Source: Aquimarina megaterium XH134 (lineage in GTDB: Bacteria; Bacteroidota; Bacteroidia; Flavobacteriales; Flavobacteriaceae). Taken from it: a stretch of DNA of 64,000 nt. Below the pieces are notes generated by a model. It did no database searches, was not told the DNA's origin, and saw nothing but the letters and a program-made list of their open reading frames with translations. The stretch's first letter is position 1, and every line of letters starts with the position of its first letter. The position numbers and the translations under genes were made by a program. The stretch covers positions 1 through 64,000 of the forward strand of contig NZ_JACB01000035.1 in NCBI RefSeq assembly GCF_000520975.1, written 5' to 3'. Positions 54,768 to 64,000 of the stretch are shown here, piece after piece.

Positions 54768-55010
54768 TTAAATTGCAGCTATCGTGATGTATCCAAAATT
54801 GTTAGGTGTTGCTGTAGGAGGAATGGGAGGTGTTTGTAAGATTTTTATGCTTTTGTTATTATTAAGTATCACATAATGAACAACTTCTTTGGTCGTTTGT
54901 AATAAGGAGTTGATATAAGCTTCTTCAGATTTGAACCTTGTTTGAATAGTGATATAAAAATATAAGAGCTTTCTGACAAGAGTTCTTGTTTGTGTAAAAA
55001 AGCTTTATTT
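54768..55010 (-). pseudogene. Possible 3' remnant of a gene upstream of susC
   Basis: A frame open for about 80 codons without any ATG encodes a protein-like sequence, including TIQTRFKSEEAYINSLLQTT, KEVVHYVILNNNKSIKILQ and PNNFGYITIAAI before the stop. It may be a truncated gene, or a chance frame in A/T-rich DNA. No family is recognised. Confidence 0.25.
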
Positions 55011-55642
55011 AATTTTGTTTTATAGGGCTAGGTAAGCTGTATGATGTCTTAAAATAGTAGGGGTGTTTTCTATTTGCGATTCTAAAAATAGACAGATATT
55101 CTTGTTTTTTAGTGTTTTGAAAAATTATCAAATTCTAAACGCGCATAGTTCTTGGTTTTATGTATGCTATAAATTATTTAATGTGTTTTTGGGTGCTAAA
55201 TAAATAGAATAATGTTGGTTAATTCTCTACTTTCTATTATATATAATGTAGAGGAGTGTTCTTTTGAGTAGCAAACTATAAAAGCTTGGTATTGTATAGA
55301 AGAGTTCCTTTGATTTGGAGGTAATAAGTGTTTAAGTTTGGTTATAGTATATATAAGGATACAAAATATAGGGGGTTTATGTTGCAATTGAATAAGTGTT
55401 TTTTTAGACAAAGGATAAGTTGTAGTAATTTAAAGTGTAGCTATTATAAGGTTAGTATGATTAGTTAAATATATACCTTAATATATAATAAGATGTTGTA
55501 ATCGTATATTATAGTGCTATGTTTGTCTTCAGTTTAAATTAATTCAGAAGTTTTTTGTGGTGGTTTGTTTGGTGAGATTACTGTTTCGCCTTGTTTATTT
55601 CGGGTGATATATATAAAGGAATAAAAATTAATCCCTTAGGAT

Positions 55643-55672
55643 TTGATTTGCTCGAAAATATTTCTACCTTTG
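55643..55672 (+). promoter_or_regulatory. Promoter of the str-S10 ribosomal operon
   Basis: TTG (55643-55645), 19 nt, TACCTTTG (55665-55672), a full Bacteroidota promoter. The rpsL ATG is 54 bp downstream. Confidence 0.75.
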
Positions 55673-55726
55673 CAGCCCTTTAAAAGGGATATTTTTTAAA
55701 TTTTTAATAATAGTGTAAAGCAAATT

Positions 55727-56101
55727 ATGCCAACAATTTCACAATTAGTAAGAAAAGGTAGAGCCAAAATAACTAAGAAGAGTAAATCGGCTGCTTTGGA
55801 TTCGTGCCCGCAACGCCGCGGTGTTTGTACACGTGTTTATACTACTACACCAAAAAAACCAAATTCAGCTATGCGTAAAGTAGCTCGTGTTAGGTTAACA
55901 AATGGTAAAGAAGTAAATGCGTACATCGGTGGTGAAGGTCATAACCTCCAGGAGCACTCGATAGTATTAGTTAGAGGTGGAAGGGTAAAAGATTTACCAG
56001 GAGTTAGATATCACATTGTTCGTGGAGCTTTAGACACCGCAGGTGTAGAAGGAAGAACACAACGTAGATCTAAGTACGGTGCTAAACGCCCTAAGAAGTA
56101 A
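55727..56101 (+). CDS. rpsL: Ribosomal protein uS12
   Basis: The protein has 124 residues, with [11 protein letters not shown] at the start and the conserved [20 protein letters not shown] and [12 protein letters not shown]-like end. It shapes the decoding site. The Lys residues linked to streptomycin resistance (in PKKPNS and RVKDLPG) are the wild-type Lys. First gene of the operon, with rpsG 23 bp downstream. Confidence 0.99.
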   Translation: MPTISQLVRKGRAKITKKSKSAALDSCPQRRGVCTRVYTTTPKKPNSAMRKVARVRLTNGKEVNAYIGGEGHNLQEHSIVLVRGGRVKDLPGVRYHIVRGALDTAGVEGRTQRRSKYGAKRPKK

Positions 56102-56124
56102 TCAAAAAACTTTAAGAAGAAGAC

Positions 56125-56601
56125 ATGAGAAAAAGAAAGGCTAAAAAAAGACCGATTTTGCCAGATCCACGTTTTAACGATCAATTAGTTACACGTTTTG
56201 TGAACATGATGATGTGGGATGGAAAGAAATCGACAGCTTTTAAAATATTCTATGATGCAATTGATATCGTAGAAGAGAAAAAACAAAATGACGAGAAAAC
56301 GTCTTTAGAAATTTGGAAAGATGCTTTATCTAATGTAATGCCACACGTAGAGGTGCGAAGCCGTCGTGTAGGAGGAGCTACTTTTCAGATTCCTAATCCA
56401 ATCAGGCCAGATCGTAAAATATCTACTGCTATGAAGTGGTTGATTCAATTTTCACGTAAAAGAAATGAGAAATCTATGGCTCAGAAACTTGCTGCAGAAA
56501 TTATAGCTGCAGAAAAAGAAGAAGGAGCTGCTGTTAAGAAAAGAGTAGATACTCATAAAATGGCTGAAGCAAATAAAGCATTCTCTCACTTTAGATTTTA
56601 A
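56125..56601 (+). CDS. rpsG: Ribosomal protein uS7
   Basis: The protein has 158 residues. [19 protein letters not shown] and [16 protein letters not shown] are typical. It nucleates assembly of the 30S head and binds 16S rRNA. It lies between rpsL and fusA, with a 10-bp gap to fusA. Confidence 0.99.
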   Translation: MRKRKAKKRPILPDPRFNDQLVTRFVNMMMWDGKKSTAFKIFYDAIDIVEEKKQNDEKTSLEIWKDALSNVMPHVEVRSRRVGGATFQIPNPIRPDRKISTAMKWLIQFSRKRNEKSMAQKLAAEIIAAEKEEGAAVKKRVDTHKMAEANKAFSHFRF

Positions 56602-56611
56602 TCGTTAAGAA

Positions 56612-58738
56612 ATGGCTAGAGATTTAAAATATACTAGAAATATAGGAATTGCTGCGCATATTGACGCAGGGAAAACTACAACCACCGAACGTATTCTTTA
56701 TTATACTGGGGTGAGTCATAAAATTGGTGAGGTGCATGATGGTGCAGCCACTATGGACTGGATGGAGCAAGAGCAAGAGCGTGGTATCACGATTACTTCT
56801 GCTGCTACAACGTGTGAGTGGAATTTTCCAACAGAAAATGGTAAGCCAGTAGATGATACTAAAGGATATCATTTTAACATAATTGATACTCCGGGTCACG
56901 TTGATTTTACCGTAGAGGTAAATCGTTCTTTAAGAGTATTAGATGGATTGGTATTCTTATTTAGTGCTGTTGATGGGGTAGAGCCTCAATCAGAAACAAA
57001 CTGGAGACTTGCTGATAATTATAAAGTACCAAGAATTGGTTTTGTAAATAAAATGGATCGTCAAGGATCTAACTTTATGGCAGTTTGCCAGCAAGTTAAG
57101 GATATGTTAGGATCTAATGCTGTGCCAATTGTAATGAATATTGGTGATGAAGCAGATTTTAAAGGTATTGTAGATTTAGTGAAAAACCGTGCAATTGTAT
57201 GGCATGATGAAACACAAGGTTCTACATTTGATGTTATTGATATTCCTGAAGATTTAAAGGCTGAAGCTGCAGAATTAAGAGGTAAGCTTATTGAAGAAGT
57301 TGCTGCTTATGATGAAAATCTTTTAGAGAAATTCATGGAAGATGAAGATTCAATTACAGAAGAAGAAGTGCATGCTGCGCTTAGAGCTGCTGTAATGGAT
57401 ATGTCTATTATTCCTATGATTTGTGGATCTGCATTTAAAAATAAAGGAGTACAGTTTCTTTTAGATGCTGTATGTCGTTATTTGCCTTCTCCAACAGATA
57501 AAGAAGGTATTGTAGGTGTAAACCCTAATACTGATAAGGAAGAATTACGTAAGCCAGATGTAAAAGAACCATTTTCTGCTTTAGCATTTAAAATTGCTAC
57601 AGATCCTTTTGTAGGACGTTTAGCATTCTTTAGAGCATATTCTGGTCGTTTGGATGCGGGATCATATATCTTGAATAACCGTTCGGGTAAAAAAGAGCGT
57701 ATTTCTCGTATTTATCAAATGCACTCTAATAAGCAAAATGCAATTGAGTACATCGAAGCAGGAGATATTGGAGCAGCAGTAGGATTTAAAGATATCAAGA
57801 CTGGTGATACTATGTCTGATGAAAAGAATCCTATCGTTTTAGAATCTATGGATTTCCCTGATCCGGTAATCGGTATTGCGGTTGAGCCTAAGACTAAAGC
57901 AGATGTTGATAAATTAGGTATGTCTTTGGCTAAATTAGCAGAAGAAGATCCAACATTTACAGTTAGAACAGATGAAGCTTCAGGACAGACAATTATTTCT
58001 GGAATGGGTGAGCTTCACTTAGATATTATTGTTGACCGTTTAAGACGTGAATTCAAAGTTGAAGTAAATCAAGGTCAGCCACAAGTAGAGTACAAAGAGG
58101 CTATTACTCAGGCAGCTGACCATAGAGAGGTTTATAAGAAGCAATCTGGAGGTCGAGGTAAATTCGCAGATATTGTATTTACGATTGAGCCAGCAGACGA
58201 AGGACAAGTAGGGCTTCAGTTTGAGTCTACGATTAAAGGAGGTAATGTTCCTAAGGAATTTATCCCTTCTATTGAAAAAGGATTCAAAATGGCTATGGTA
58301 AATGGTCCATTAGCTGGATATGAGGTTGATGCTATGAAAGTAACATTGAAAGATGGTTCTTATCACGATGTGGATTCTGATCAATTATCTTTCGAATTAG
58401 CTGCTAAATTAGGTTTTAAAAATTCAGCGAAAGCTGCTAAAGCCGTAATTATGGAGCCGATTATGAAATTGGAAGTTATTACGCCAGAAGAAAATATGGG
58501 TGATATCGTAGGAGATCTTAATCGTCGTAGAGGACAAGTAAGTGATATGGGTGATCGTGCTGGTGCAAAAACTGTAAAAGCAACTGTTCCACTTTCTGAA
58601 ATGTTTGGATATGTAACTACATTAAGAACATTGTCATCTGGTAGAGCAACATCAACAATGGAATTTTCTCACTATGCTGAAACTCCTTCTAATATCTCGG
58701 AAGAAGTAATTGCAGCTGCAAAAGGAGTTAACGCTTAA
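56612..58738 (+). CDS. fusA: Elongation factor G
   Basis: The protein has 708 residues. The G domain has [19 protein letters not shown], the switch-II stretch DTPGHVDFT and NKMD; domains II-V follow with the family stretch [18 protein letters not shown]. It drives translocation with GTP. tuf does not follow, unlike in E. coli: rpsJ comes 11 bp later. Confidence 0.99.
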   Translation: MARDLKYTRNIGIAAHIDAGKTTTTERILYYTGVSHKIGEVHDGAATMDWMEQEQERGITITSAATTCEWNFPTENGKPVDDTKGYHFNIIDTPGHVDFTVEVNRSLRVLDGLVFLFSAVDGVEPQSETNWRLADNYKVPRIGFVNKMDRQGSNFMAVCQQVKDMLGSNAVPIVMNIGDEADFKGIVDLVKNRAIVWHDETQGSTFDVIDIPEDLKAEAAELRGKLIEEVAAYDENLLEKFMEDEDSITEEEVHAALRAAVMDMSIIPMICGSAFKNKGVQFLLDAVCRYLPSPTDKEGIVGVNPNTDKEELRKPDVKEPFSALAFKIATDPFVGRLAFFRAYSGRLDAGSYILNNRSGKKERISRIYQMHSNKQNAIEYIEAGDIGAAVGFKDIKTGDTMSDEKNPIVLESMDFPDPVIGIAVEPKTKADVDKLGMSLAKLAEEDPTFTVRTDEASGQTIISGMGELHLDIIVDRLRREFKVEVNQGQPQVEYKEAITQAADHREVYKKQSGGRGKFADIVFTIEPADEGQVGLQFESTIKGGNVPKEFIPSIEKGFKMAMVNGPLAGYEVDAMKVTLKDGSYHDVDSDQLSFELAAKLGFKNSAKAAKAVIMEPIMKLEVITPEENMGDIVGDLNRRRGQVSDMGDRAGAKTVKATVPLSEMFGYVTTLRTLSSGRATSTMEFSHYAETPSNISEEVIAAAKGVNA

Positions 58739-58749
58739 TTATTACAGAA

Positions 58750-59055
58750 ATGAGTCAAAAAATCAGAATAAAACTAAAATCTTACGATCATAACTTAGTA
58801 GATAAATCTGCTGAGAAAATCGTAAAGACGGTAAAGAGTACGGGAGCTGTAGTAACTGGGCCAATTCCTTTGCCAACACATAAGAAAATTTTTACGGTGC
58901 TTCGTTCTCCACACGTAAACAAAAAATCCAGAGAGCAATTTCAATTAAGTTCTTATAAAAGACTTTTGGATATTTATAGCTCTTCTTCAAAAACGATCGA
59001 TGCGTTAATGAAGTTGGAATTACCAAGTGGAGTAGAGGTTGAAATCAAAGTGTGA
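58750..59055 (+). CDS. rpsJ: Ribosomal protein uS10
   Basis: The protein has 101 residues. [20 protein letters not shown] and the loop with [22 protein letters not shown] are hallmarks. Besides the ribosome, uS10 (NusE) takes part in antitermination. After it comes a 181-bp region with a terminator before rplC. Confidence 0.99.
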   Translation: MSQKIRIKLKSYDHNLVDKSAEKIVKTVKSTGAVVTGPIPLPTHKKIFTVLRSPHVNKKSREQFQLSSYKRLLDIYSSSSKTIDALMKLELPSGVEVEIKV

Positions 59056-59236
59056 TAGAACCTTGGTTTCGTAAGTGCACCTTACGATAAAATGTCCCGA
59101 GCTGTATGCGAGGGAAAAACGGCAAAAAAATACATTCAGGGTTGAACGTGTTTTGACCCTGTTTTTTTGCAAAAGAGTAAAAGAATTGAAAGTAATTTCA
59201 ATATATAATAAGTAAATCATTAATAAATAATTAAAT
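59056..59236 (+). promoter_or_regulatory. Structured leader with attenuator before rplC
   Basis: In a gene string with gaps mostly under 25 bp, this 181-bp gap stands out. It has a hairpin TCGTAAG-N5-CTTACGA near its start (about 59072-59090) and a terminator-like hairpin (59137-59161) with seven T. Such layouts are typical of leaders where a ribosomal protein, for example L4 or L3, controls readthrough. The ligand is a guess. Confidence 0.55.
59137..59168 (+). terminator. Intrinsic terminator/attenuator between rpsJ and rplC
   Basis: CAGGGT (59137-59142) and ACCCTG (59156-59161) pair, with an inner AAC/GTT, and seven T follow. It would stop or reduce transcription into the S10 part of the operon. 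Confidence 0.7.
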
Positions 59237-59854
59237 ATGTCTGGGTTAATAGGAAAAAAGATCGGCATGACCAGCATCTTCGATGAAAATGGAAAGAATA
59301 TTCCATGTACAGTAATCGAAGCTGGACCATGTGTGGTTACCCAAGTCAGAACTGAAGAAGTTGACGGTTATGAAGCTGTTCAGCTAGGTTTCGATGACAA
59401 AGCAGACAAAAATGCTACTAAAGCGGCGTTAGGTCACTTTAAAAAAGCAGGAACTGTTGCTAAACGTAAAGTTGTCGAATTCAAAGGTTTTGAGGAGGAG
59501 TACAAATTAGGAGATACAGTAACTGTTGAGCACTTTGCCGAAGGAGAATTTGTTGATGTATCAGCAACTTCAAAAGGAAAAGGTTTTCAAGGGGTAGTAA
59601 AGAGACACAATTTTGGTGGTGTTGGTCAAGCAACTCATGGTCAGCATAACCGTTTAAGAGCCCCGGGTTCTATTGGTGCTGCATCATATCCTGCAAGAGT
59701 TTTCAAAGGAATGAAAATGGCAGGTAGAATGGGTGGAGAAAAAGTAAAAGTTCAAAACTTAAGAGTGTTAAAAGTAGTTCCTGAAAAGAATATACTTGTT
59801 GTTAAAGGATGTGTTCCTGGACATAAAAACGCTTATGTAACGATTCAGAAGTAA
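59237..59854 (+). CDS. rplC: Ribosomal protein uL3
   Basis: The protein has 205 residues. It begins [20 protein letters not shown], with the central [20 protein letters not shown] stretch, and helps to form the peptidyl-transferase region. Its stop codon overlaps the rplD start by one base (TAATG), so they are coupled. Confidence 0.99.
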   Translation: MSGLIGKKIGMTSIFDENGKNIPCTVIEAGPCVVTQVRTEEVDGYEAVQLGFDDKADKNATKAALGHFKKAGTVAKRKVVEFKGFEEEYKLGDTVTVEHFAEGEFVDVSATSKGKGFQGVVKRHNFGGVGQATHGQHNRLRAPGSIGAASYPARVFKGMKMAGRMGGEKVKVQNLRVLKVVPEKNILVVKGCVPGHKNAYVTIQK

Positions 59855-60483
59855 TGAAAGTAGCGGTAATTGATATAAACGGAAAAGAAACAGGAAGAAA
59901 GGCAGACCTTTCTGATGCTGTTTTTGGTATAGAACCAAATGATCATGCTGTATACTTAGATGTGAAGCAATACTTGGCTAATCAACGTCAAGGTACTCAT
60001 AAAGCTAAGGAACGTGCAGAAATTGTAGGTAGTACTAGAAAGATAAAGAAGCAAAAAGGGACAGGTACCGCGAGAGCTGGTAGTATAAAGTCTCCTATAT
60101 TTAAAGGTGGAGGTAGAGTTTTTGGTCCTAGACCACGTAGCTACTCTTTTAAATTAAATAAGAACTTAAAGAGATTAGCACGTAAATCTGCGTTAAGTAT
60201 TAAGGCAAATGACAAAGCAATAACAGTGATCGAAGACTTTACTTTTGATACTGTAAAAACTAAGAATTTTACTGCAGTTTTAAAGTCTTTAGGACTTGAA
60301 AACAAAAAATCTTTGTTTGTGTTGGCAGAGTCGAATAAAAATGTATATTTGTCGTCACGCAATTTGAAAAGTTCAGAAGTTATAACTTCTTCAGAATTAA
60401 GTACTTACAAAATACTTAATGCGAATAATGTTGTGCTTTTGGAAAGTTCTTTGAAAGGAATTGAAACGAATTTAAGTAAATAG
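59854..60483 (+). CDS. rplD: Ribosomal protein uL4
   Basis: The protein has 209 residues. The extended loop has [20 protein letters not shown] and [20 protein letters not shown]. It lines the exit tunnel and, in other bacteria, represses its own operon through the leader. The start overlaps the rplC stop by one base. Confidence 0.99.
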   Translation: MKVAVIDINGKETGRKADLSDAVFGIEPNDHAVYLDVKQYLANQRQGTHKAKERAEIVGSTRKIKKQKGTGTARAGSIKSPIFKGGGRVFGPRPRSYSFKLNKNLKRLARKSALSIKANDKAITVIEDFTFDTVKTKNFTAVLKSLGLENKKSLFVLAESNKNVYLSSRNLKSSEVITSSELSTYKILNANNVVLLESSLKGIETNLSK

Positions 60484-60488
60484 AAGCC

Positions 60489-60779
60489 ATGAGTATCTTA
60501 ATAAAACCTATTATTACAGAAAAGGCTACTGCAGATAGTGAAGTGTTTAACCGCTATGGTTTTGTAGTAGATAAGAAAGCGAATAAGGTAGAGATCAAGA
60601 AAGCAGTTGAAGCTGCTTATGGTGTATCTGTTACTAAAGTTCGAACAATAAATGTCCGTCCAGACCGTAATACTCGTTATACAAAAACAGGTATGGTCAC
60701 TGGTAAAACAAGTGCTTATAAAAAAGCAATTGTACAGGTGGCGGAAGGTGAAGTAATTGATTTATATAGTAATCTTTAA
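60489..60779 (+). CDS. rplW: Ribosomal protein uL23
   Basis: The protein has 96 residues. It begins ILIKPIITEKATADSE and has VEIKKAVEAAYGVSVTKVRT. It sits at the exit tunnel and binds trigger factor and SRP. It lies 5 bp after rplD and 9 bp before rplB. Confidence 0.99.
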   Translation: MSILIKPIITEKATADSEVFNRYGFVVDKKANKVEIKKAVEAAYGVSVTKVRTINVRPDRNTRYTKTGMVTGKTSAYKKAIVQVAEGEVIDLYSNL

Positions 60780-60788
60780 GACTAGAAA

Positions 60789-61613
60789 ATGTCAGTAAGA
60801 AAATTAAAGCCAATTACCCCAGGTCAGCGTTTTAGAGTAGTAAATGGATTTGACGCCATTACTACTGATAAGCCGGAAAAAAGCCTATTGGCTCCGAAAA
60901 AAAGATCTGGAGGTAGAAACAGTCAAGGAAAAATGACTATGCGCTACAAAGGTGGTGGTCATAAAAGAAGGTATCGTATCATTGATTTTAAACGTGATAA
61001 GCAAGGAATTCCTGCTACCGTTGCAACAATAGAATACGATCCAAACAGAACTGCATTTATAGCGTTGCTAAATTACCAAGATGGTGAGAAGCGCTATGTT
61101 ATCGCTCAAAATGGTTTACAGGTAGGTCAGAATGTCGTTTCTGGAAGTAATGTAGCTCCAGAAATCGGTAATGCTATGCCACTTAGTGATATTCCACTAG
61201 GTACAATCATTTCTTGTATAGAATTACGTCCAGGTCAAGGTGCTGTTATGGCTCGTAGTGCTGGATCATTCGCTCAGCTTATGGCTAGAGATGGTAAATT
61301 TGCTACGGTAAAATTACCTTCTGGTGAAGTGAGAATGATATTAGTTAACTGTATGGCTACTATAGGTGCTATATCTAATAGTGATCATCAATTGATCGTA
61401 GGAGGTAAAGCCGGTAGAACAAGATGGTTAGGTCGTCGTCCTCGTACAAGACCAGTAGCGATGAACCCTGTTGATCACCCAATGGGTGGTGGAGAAGGAC
61501 GCTCTTCTGGAGGTCATCCACGTTCTAGAAAAGGTCTTCCTGCAAAAGGATTTAGAACCCGTTCTAAGACGAAAGCGAGTAATAAGTATATTGTAGAACG
61601 TAGAAAGAAATAA
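60789..61613 (+). CDS. rplB: Ribosomal protein uL2
   Basis: The protein has 274 residues. The conserved tail has [20 protein letters not shown], with the histidine close to the peptidyl-transferase centre, and [17 protein letters not shown]. It joins the subunits. It lies 6 bp before rpsS. Confidence 0.99.
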   Translation: MSVRKLKPITPGQRFRVVNGFDAITTDKPEKSLLAPKKRSGGRNSQGKMTMRYKGGGHKRRYRIIDFKRDKQGIPATVATIEYDPNRTAFIALLNYQDGEKRYVIAQNGLQVGQNVVSGSNVAPEIGNAMPLSDIPLGTIISCIELRPGQGAVMARSAGSFAQLMARDGKFATVKLPSGEVRMILVNCMATIGAISNSDHQLIVGGKAGRTRWLGRRPRTRPVAMNPVDHPMGGGEGRSSGGHPRSRKGLPAKGFRTRSKTKASNKYIVERRKK

Positions 61614-61619
61614 TAAGAT

Positions 61620-61898
61620 ATGGCACGTTCATTAAAAAAAGGACCTTACGTTCACTATAAGTTAGAGAAAAAAGTAGCTGCAAATGTAGAAGCTAATAAA
61701 AAGTCTGTTATTAAGACTTGGTCTAGAGCATCTATGATTACTCCTGACTTTGTAGGGCAAACAATTGCAGTTCATAATGGTCGCCAGTTTGTACCGGTAT
61801 ATATTACCGAGAATATGGTAGGTCATAAATTAGGAGAATTTTCGCCAACACGTTCCTTTAGAGGACACGCTGGTGCTAAAAATAAAGGTAAAAAATAA
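61620..61898 (+). CDS. rpsS: Ribosomal protein uS19
   Basis: The protein has 92 residues. [19 protein letters not shown] and [18 protein letters not shown] are diagnostic. It sits at the 30S head next to uS13. It lies 8 bp before rplV. Confidence 0.99.
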   Translation: MARSLKKGPYVHYKLEKKVAANVEANKKSVIKTWSRASMITPDFVGQTIAVHNGRQFVPVYITENMVGHKLGEFSPTRSFRGHAGAKNKGKK

Positions 61899-61906
61899 TT
61901 TAAGTC

Positions 61907-62314
61907 ATGGGAGTTCGTAAAAGAGAAATGGCAGAAAGAATTAAGGAAGAGAAAAAGCAAATCGCTTTTGCTAAACTTAATAACTGCCCTACGTCACCTC
62001 GTAAGATGCGTTTAGTAGCGGATTTAGTTCGTGGTGTAAAAGTTGAAAAGGCGCTTCATATTCTTAGATTTAACCCTAAAGAAGCATCACGTCGTTTAGA
62101 AAAGTTATTGCTTTCGGCAATAGCAAACTGGCAGGCGAAAAATGAAGACGCTAGCATCGAAGATGCAGATCTTTTTGTAAAAGAGATTCGTGTAGATGGA
62201 GGAAGTATGTTAAAAAGACTTCGTCCTGCTCCACAGGGTCGTGCACACAGAATAAGAAAACGCTCTAACCACGTAACAATAGTGGTTGCAGCAAACAATA
62301 ATACACAAAGCTAA
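61907..62314 (+). CDS. rplV: Ribosomal protein uL22
   Basis: The protein has 135 residues. [16 protein letters not shown] and the loop with [19 protein letters not shown] are diagnostic. It has an N-terminal extension of about 20 residues ([18 protein letters not shown]). Its loop lines the exit tunnel near the macrolide site. rpsC follows 8 bp later. Confidence 0.98.
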   Translation: MGVRKREMAERIKEEKKQIAFAKLNNCPTSPRKMRLVADLVRGVKVEKALHILRFNPKEASRRLEKLLLSAIANWQAKNEDASIEDADLFVKEIRVDGGSMLKRLRPAPQGRAHRIRKRSNHVTIVVAANNNTQS

Positions 62315-62322
62315 TATAAACT

Positions 62323-63048
62323 ATGGGACAGAAGACAAATCCAATCGGAAATCGCCTTGGTATTATCAGAGGATGGGAATCTAACTGGTACGGAGGTAAT
62401 GACTACGGTGATAAACTTGCCGAAGACGATAAGATTAGAAAGTATGTACACGCACGTTTATCAAAAGCTAGTGTATCTAGAGTAATTATTGAGCGTACGC
62501 TTAAACTTGTAACCGTTACTATCACTACTGCTAGACCTGGTATTATTATCGGAAAAGGTGGTCAAGAGGTAGACAAGTTAAAAGAAGAGCTTAAGAAAAT
62601 TACTGAAAAGGAAGTTCAGATCAATATTTTTGAAATCAAAAGACCAGAACTTGATGCATTTTTGGTAGGATCGAGTGTTGCAAGACAAATCGAAAGCCGT
62701 ATCTCATATCGTCGTGCTATTAAAATGGCTATCGCGGCAGCAATGAGAATGAATGCAGAAGGTATCAAAATCCAGATTTCAGGACGTTTGAACGGTGCAG
62801 AAATGGCACGTACAGAGTCTTATAAAGAAGGTCGTATTCCTTTATCAACATTTAGAGCTGACATAGATTATGCTTTGGTAGAATCACACACTACTTATGG
62901 TAGATTGGGTGTTAAAGTATGGATTATGAAAGGCGAAGTATATGGTAAAAGAGAGCTTTCTCCTTTGGTTGGTTTATCCAAAAAACAAGGAAAAGGTGAC
63001 AGAGGTGGACGAAGTGGAGGTAATAACAAATCACGTCGTAGAAAGTAA
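62323..63048 (+). CDS. rpsC: Ribosomal protein uS3
   Basis: The protein has 241 residues. [20 protein letters not shown], then the KH domain with [20 protein letters not shown], and a basic tail rich in Gly, Lys and Arg. It is part of the mRNA entry site. rplP follows after 20 bp. Confidence 0.99.
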   Translation: MGQKTNPIGNRLGIIRGWESNWYGGNDYGDKLAEDDKIRKYVHARLSKASVSRVIIERTLKLVTVTITTARPGIIIGKGGQEVDKLKEELKKITEKEVQINIFEIKRPELDAFLVGSSVARQIESRISYRRAIKMAIAAAMRMNAEGIKIQISGRLNGAEMARTESYKEGRIPLSTFRADIDYALVESHTTYGRLGVKVWIMKGEVYGKRELSPLVGLSKKQGKGDRGGRSGGNNKSRRRK

Positions 63049-63068
63049 TTTTTTAAAGTAAATTAACA

Positions 63069-63488
63069 ATGTTACAGCCTAAAAGAACAAAATTCCGTAA
63101 GCAACAAAAAGGACGTATGAAAGGTCTTTCTCAAAGAGGACACACACTTTCTAATGGTACTTTCGGAATCAAATCATTAGATTCAAGTTTTGTTACTGCT
63201 AGACAAATAGAAGCAGCTCGTATTTCTGCTACTCGTTATATGAAGAGAGAAGGTTCTCTGTGGATTAAAATTTTCCCAGACAAGCCTATAACTAAGAAAC
63301 CTCTTGAAGTACGTATGGGTAAAGGAAAAGGTGCTGTTGAGTATTGGGCAGCAGTAGTAAAACCAGGAAGAATATTATTTGAAATAAGCGGAGTGCCTTA
63401 TGACGTAGCTAAAGAAGCTTTACGTCTGGCAGCTCAGAAGCTTCCTGTAAAAACTAAGTTTATAGTAGCTAGAGATTATCAAGCTTAA
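63069..63488 (+). CDS. rplP: Ribosomal protein uL16
   Basis: The protein has 139 residues. [19 protein letters not shown] and [20 protein letters not shown] are diagnostic. It lies close to the A-site tRNA. Confidence 0.99.
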   Translation: MLQPKRTKFRKQQKGRMKGLSQRGHTLSNGTFGIKSLDSSFVTARQIEAARISATRYMKREGSLWIKIFPDKPITKKPLEVRMGKGKGAVEYWAAVVKPGRILFEISGVPYDVAKEALRLAAQKLPVKTKFIVARDYQA

Positions 63489-63500
63489 TATTTGAGGATT

Positions 63501-63695
63501 ATGAAACAATCAGAAGTAAAAGAATTATCTACAGCTGAATTACAAGAGGAACTTGGTAAATCTCAAAAAGCGTATTCAGATTTAAGAATGGCTCACGCTA
63601 TGTCTCCATTAGAAAACCCTTTACAATTACGTAAAGTAAGAAGATCTATTGCGAGAATGGCTACAGAGCTAACAAAAAGAGAATTAAACGGTTAA
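63501..63695 (+). CDS. rpmC: Ribosomal protein uL29
   Basis: The protein has 64 residues from the ATG at 63501; a TTG 9 nt upstream is in frame but less likely. MKQSEVKELSTAELQEEL and LRKVRRSIARMATEL fit the two-helix family. It is part of the exit-tunnel ring. Confidence 0.97.
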   Translation: MKQSEVKELSTAELQEELGKSQKAYSDLRMAHAMSPLENPLQLRKVRRSIARMATELTKRELNG

Positions 63696-63707
63696 TTCTG
63701 CTGAAAG

Positions 63708-63965
63708 ATGGAAAAAAGAAATTTAAGAAAAGAGCGTATAGGAGTTGTTACTAGTAACAAAATGCAGAAATCCATTGTGGTTGCTGAAGTTAAAAAAGTA
63801 AAACATCCTATGTACGGAAAATTCGTGTTAAAAACGAAAAAATACGTTGCACACGACGAGAAAAACGACTGCAATATTGGTGACACTGTAAAGATCATGG
63901 AAACAAGACCTTTGAGTAAAACCAAATGCTGGAGATTAGTAGAAGTAATTGAAAGAGCGAAGTAA
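63708..63965 (+). CDS. rpsQ: Ribosomal protein uS17
   Basis: The protein has 85 residues. [20 protein letters not shown] and the later [18 protein letters not shown] are diagnostic. It is an early-binding 16S rRNA protein. rplN starts 2 bp later. Confidence 0.99.
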   Translation: MEKRNLRKERIGVVTSNKMQKSIVVAEVKKVKHPMYGKFVLKTKKYVAHDEKNDCNIGDTVKIMETRPLSKTKCWRLVEVIERAK

Positions 63966-63967
63966 TT

Positions 63968-64000
63968 ATGGTACAACAAGAGTCTAGATTAAAAGTAGCC
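63968..64000 (+). CDS. rplN: Ribosomal protein uL14, cut by the window edge
   Basis: Only 11 codons are visible (MVQQESRLKVA), the usual start of uL14, right where the conserved gene order expects it. Confidence 0.9.
   Translation, partial: MVQQESRLKVA

Larger units (their letters stand above)
54692..55726. other. 1-kb gap between susC and the ribosomal operon
   Basis: The right end has the rpsL promoter (55643-55672). The left end has a minus-strand open frame without ATG (54768-55010). The middle is A/T-rich, with no gene that I trust. Confidence 0.5.

Noticed and set aside
55196-55411. 71-codon minus-strand frame in the gap before rpsL
   Set aside because: A/T-rich with mixed low-complexity composition, no ribosome site and no motif. 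I think it is chance.
55727-64000. Absence of tuf between fusA and rpsJ
   Set aside because: It is normal for Bacteroidota that tuf lies elsewhere, so this is not a finding.
1-64000. CRISPR arrays, tRNA or rRNA genes, IS elements, prophage
   Set aside because: I looked for regular repeats, cloverleaf-like segments and transposase motifs and saw none.

Overview
The window looks like chromosomal DNA of a marine-type member of the Flavobacteriaceae (phylum Bacteroidota), possibly an Aquimarina relative. That genus guess is an inference from gene content and was not tested. The evidence for the family is low G+C, a SusC/SusD pair, a type IX secretion (T9SS) C-terminal domain, a DUF5723 outer-membrane protein, an Obg without the C-terminal extension, a fused Hpt-Adk enzyme, a str-S10 ribosomal operon without tuf, and promoters of the Bacteroidota form TTG-N18/19-TAnnTTTG. 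I saw no rRNA, tRNA, CRISPR, phage or insertion-sequence gene.

Layout. 1-7.5 kb is mostly minus strand: the 5' part of a TlpA-like lipoprotein gene, a family 2 glycosyltransferase, a methyltransferase, a KAS III enzyme, a group III truncated haemoglobin and gcvP. 7.6-13.1 kb holds a UbiA-like membrane protein, an ECF sigma factor followed by two small zinc-finger proteins that look like anti-sigma factors (one degenerate), and an operon of SRPBCC, TIGR01777 epimerase, methyltransferase and membrane protein. That operon lies behind a GbsR/MarR regulator, and two matching inverted repeats suggest the regulator controls both itself and the operon. 13.1-17.1 kb holds a secreted multidomain M28 aminopeptidase, a previously unlisted 57-residue double-glycine-leader peptide gene with a knottin-like cysteine pattern, and the decayed 3' end of a second T9SS-cargo gene. 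17.1-24 kb carries an M3 peptidase, a hairpin-rich gap with a candidate small RNA, purEK, hpt-adk and obg.

24.4-27.8 kb is a cluster of five genes that I cannot assign to families beyond a GRAM/PH-like fold. 27.9-30.2 kb has a DoxX remnant, an AhpD-like protein, a fasciclin lipoprotein and a TIGR02117 protein. 30.3-36.4 kb is one giant alpha-2-macroglobulin gene with an intact thioester motif. 36.7-48.2 kb is housekeeping and envelope genes: mpl, DUF1569, radC, a deacetylase-fold protein that seems to have lost its catalytic residues, a YjjG-type phosphatase, a three-gene outer-membrane/lipoprotein operon, rarA, a rhomboid protease and rlmB. 48.4-54.7 kb is a SusC/SusD nutrient-uptake locus with an extra lipoprotein. 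From 55.6 kb to the end runs the str-S10 ribosomal operon (rpsL to rplN), with a structured leader and an internal terminator between rpsJ and rplC.

Most promising for follow-up are the knottin-like peptide gene (16520-16693), the RsrA-spaced zinc proteins behind the ECF sigma factor (8462-9584), the paired GbsR operators (12451-12472 and 13054-13073), the rplC leader (59056-59236), and the promoter-plus-terminator small RNA candidate (19612-19738). All calls come from reading the sequence. No database search was possible.
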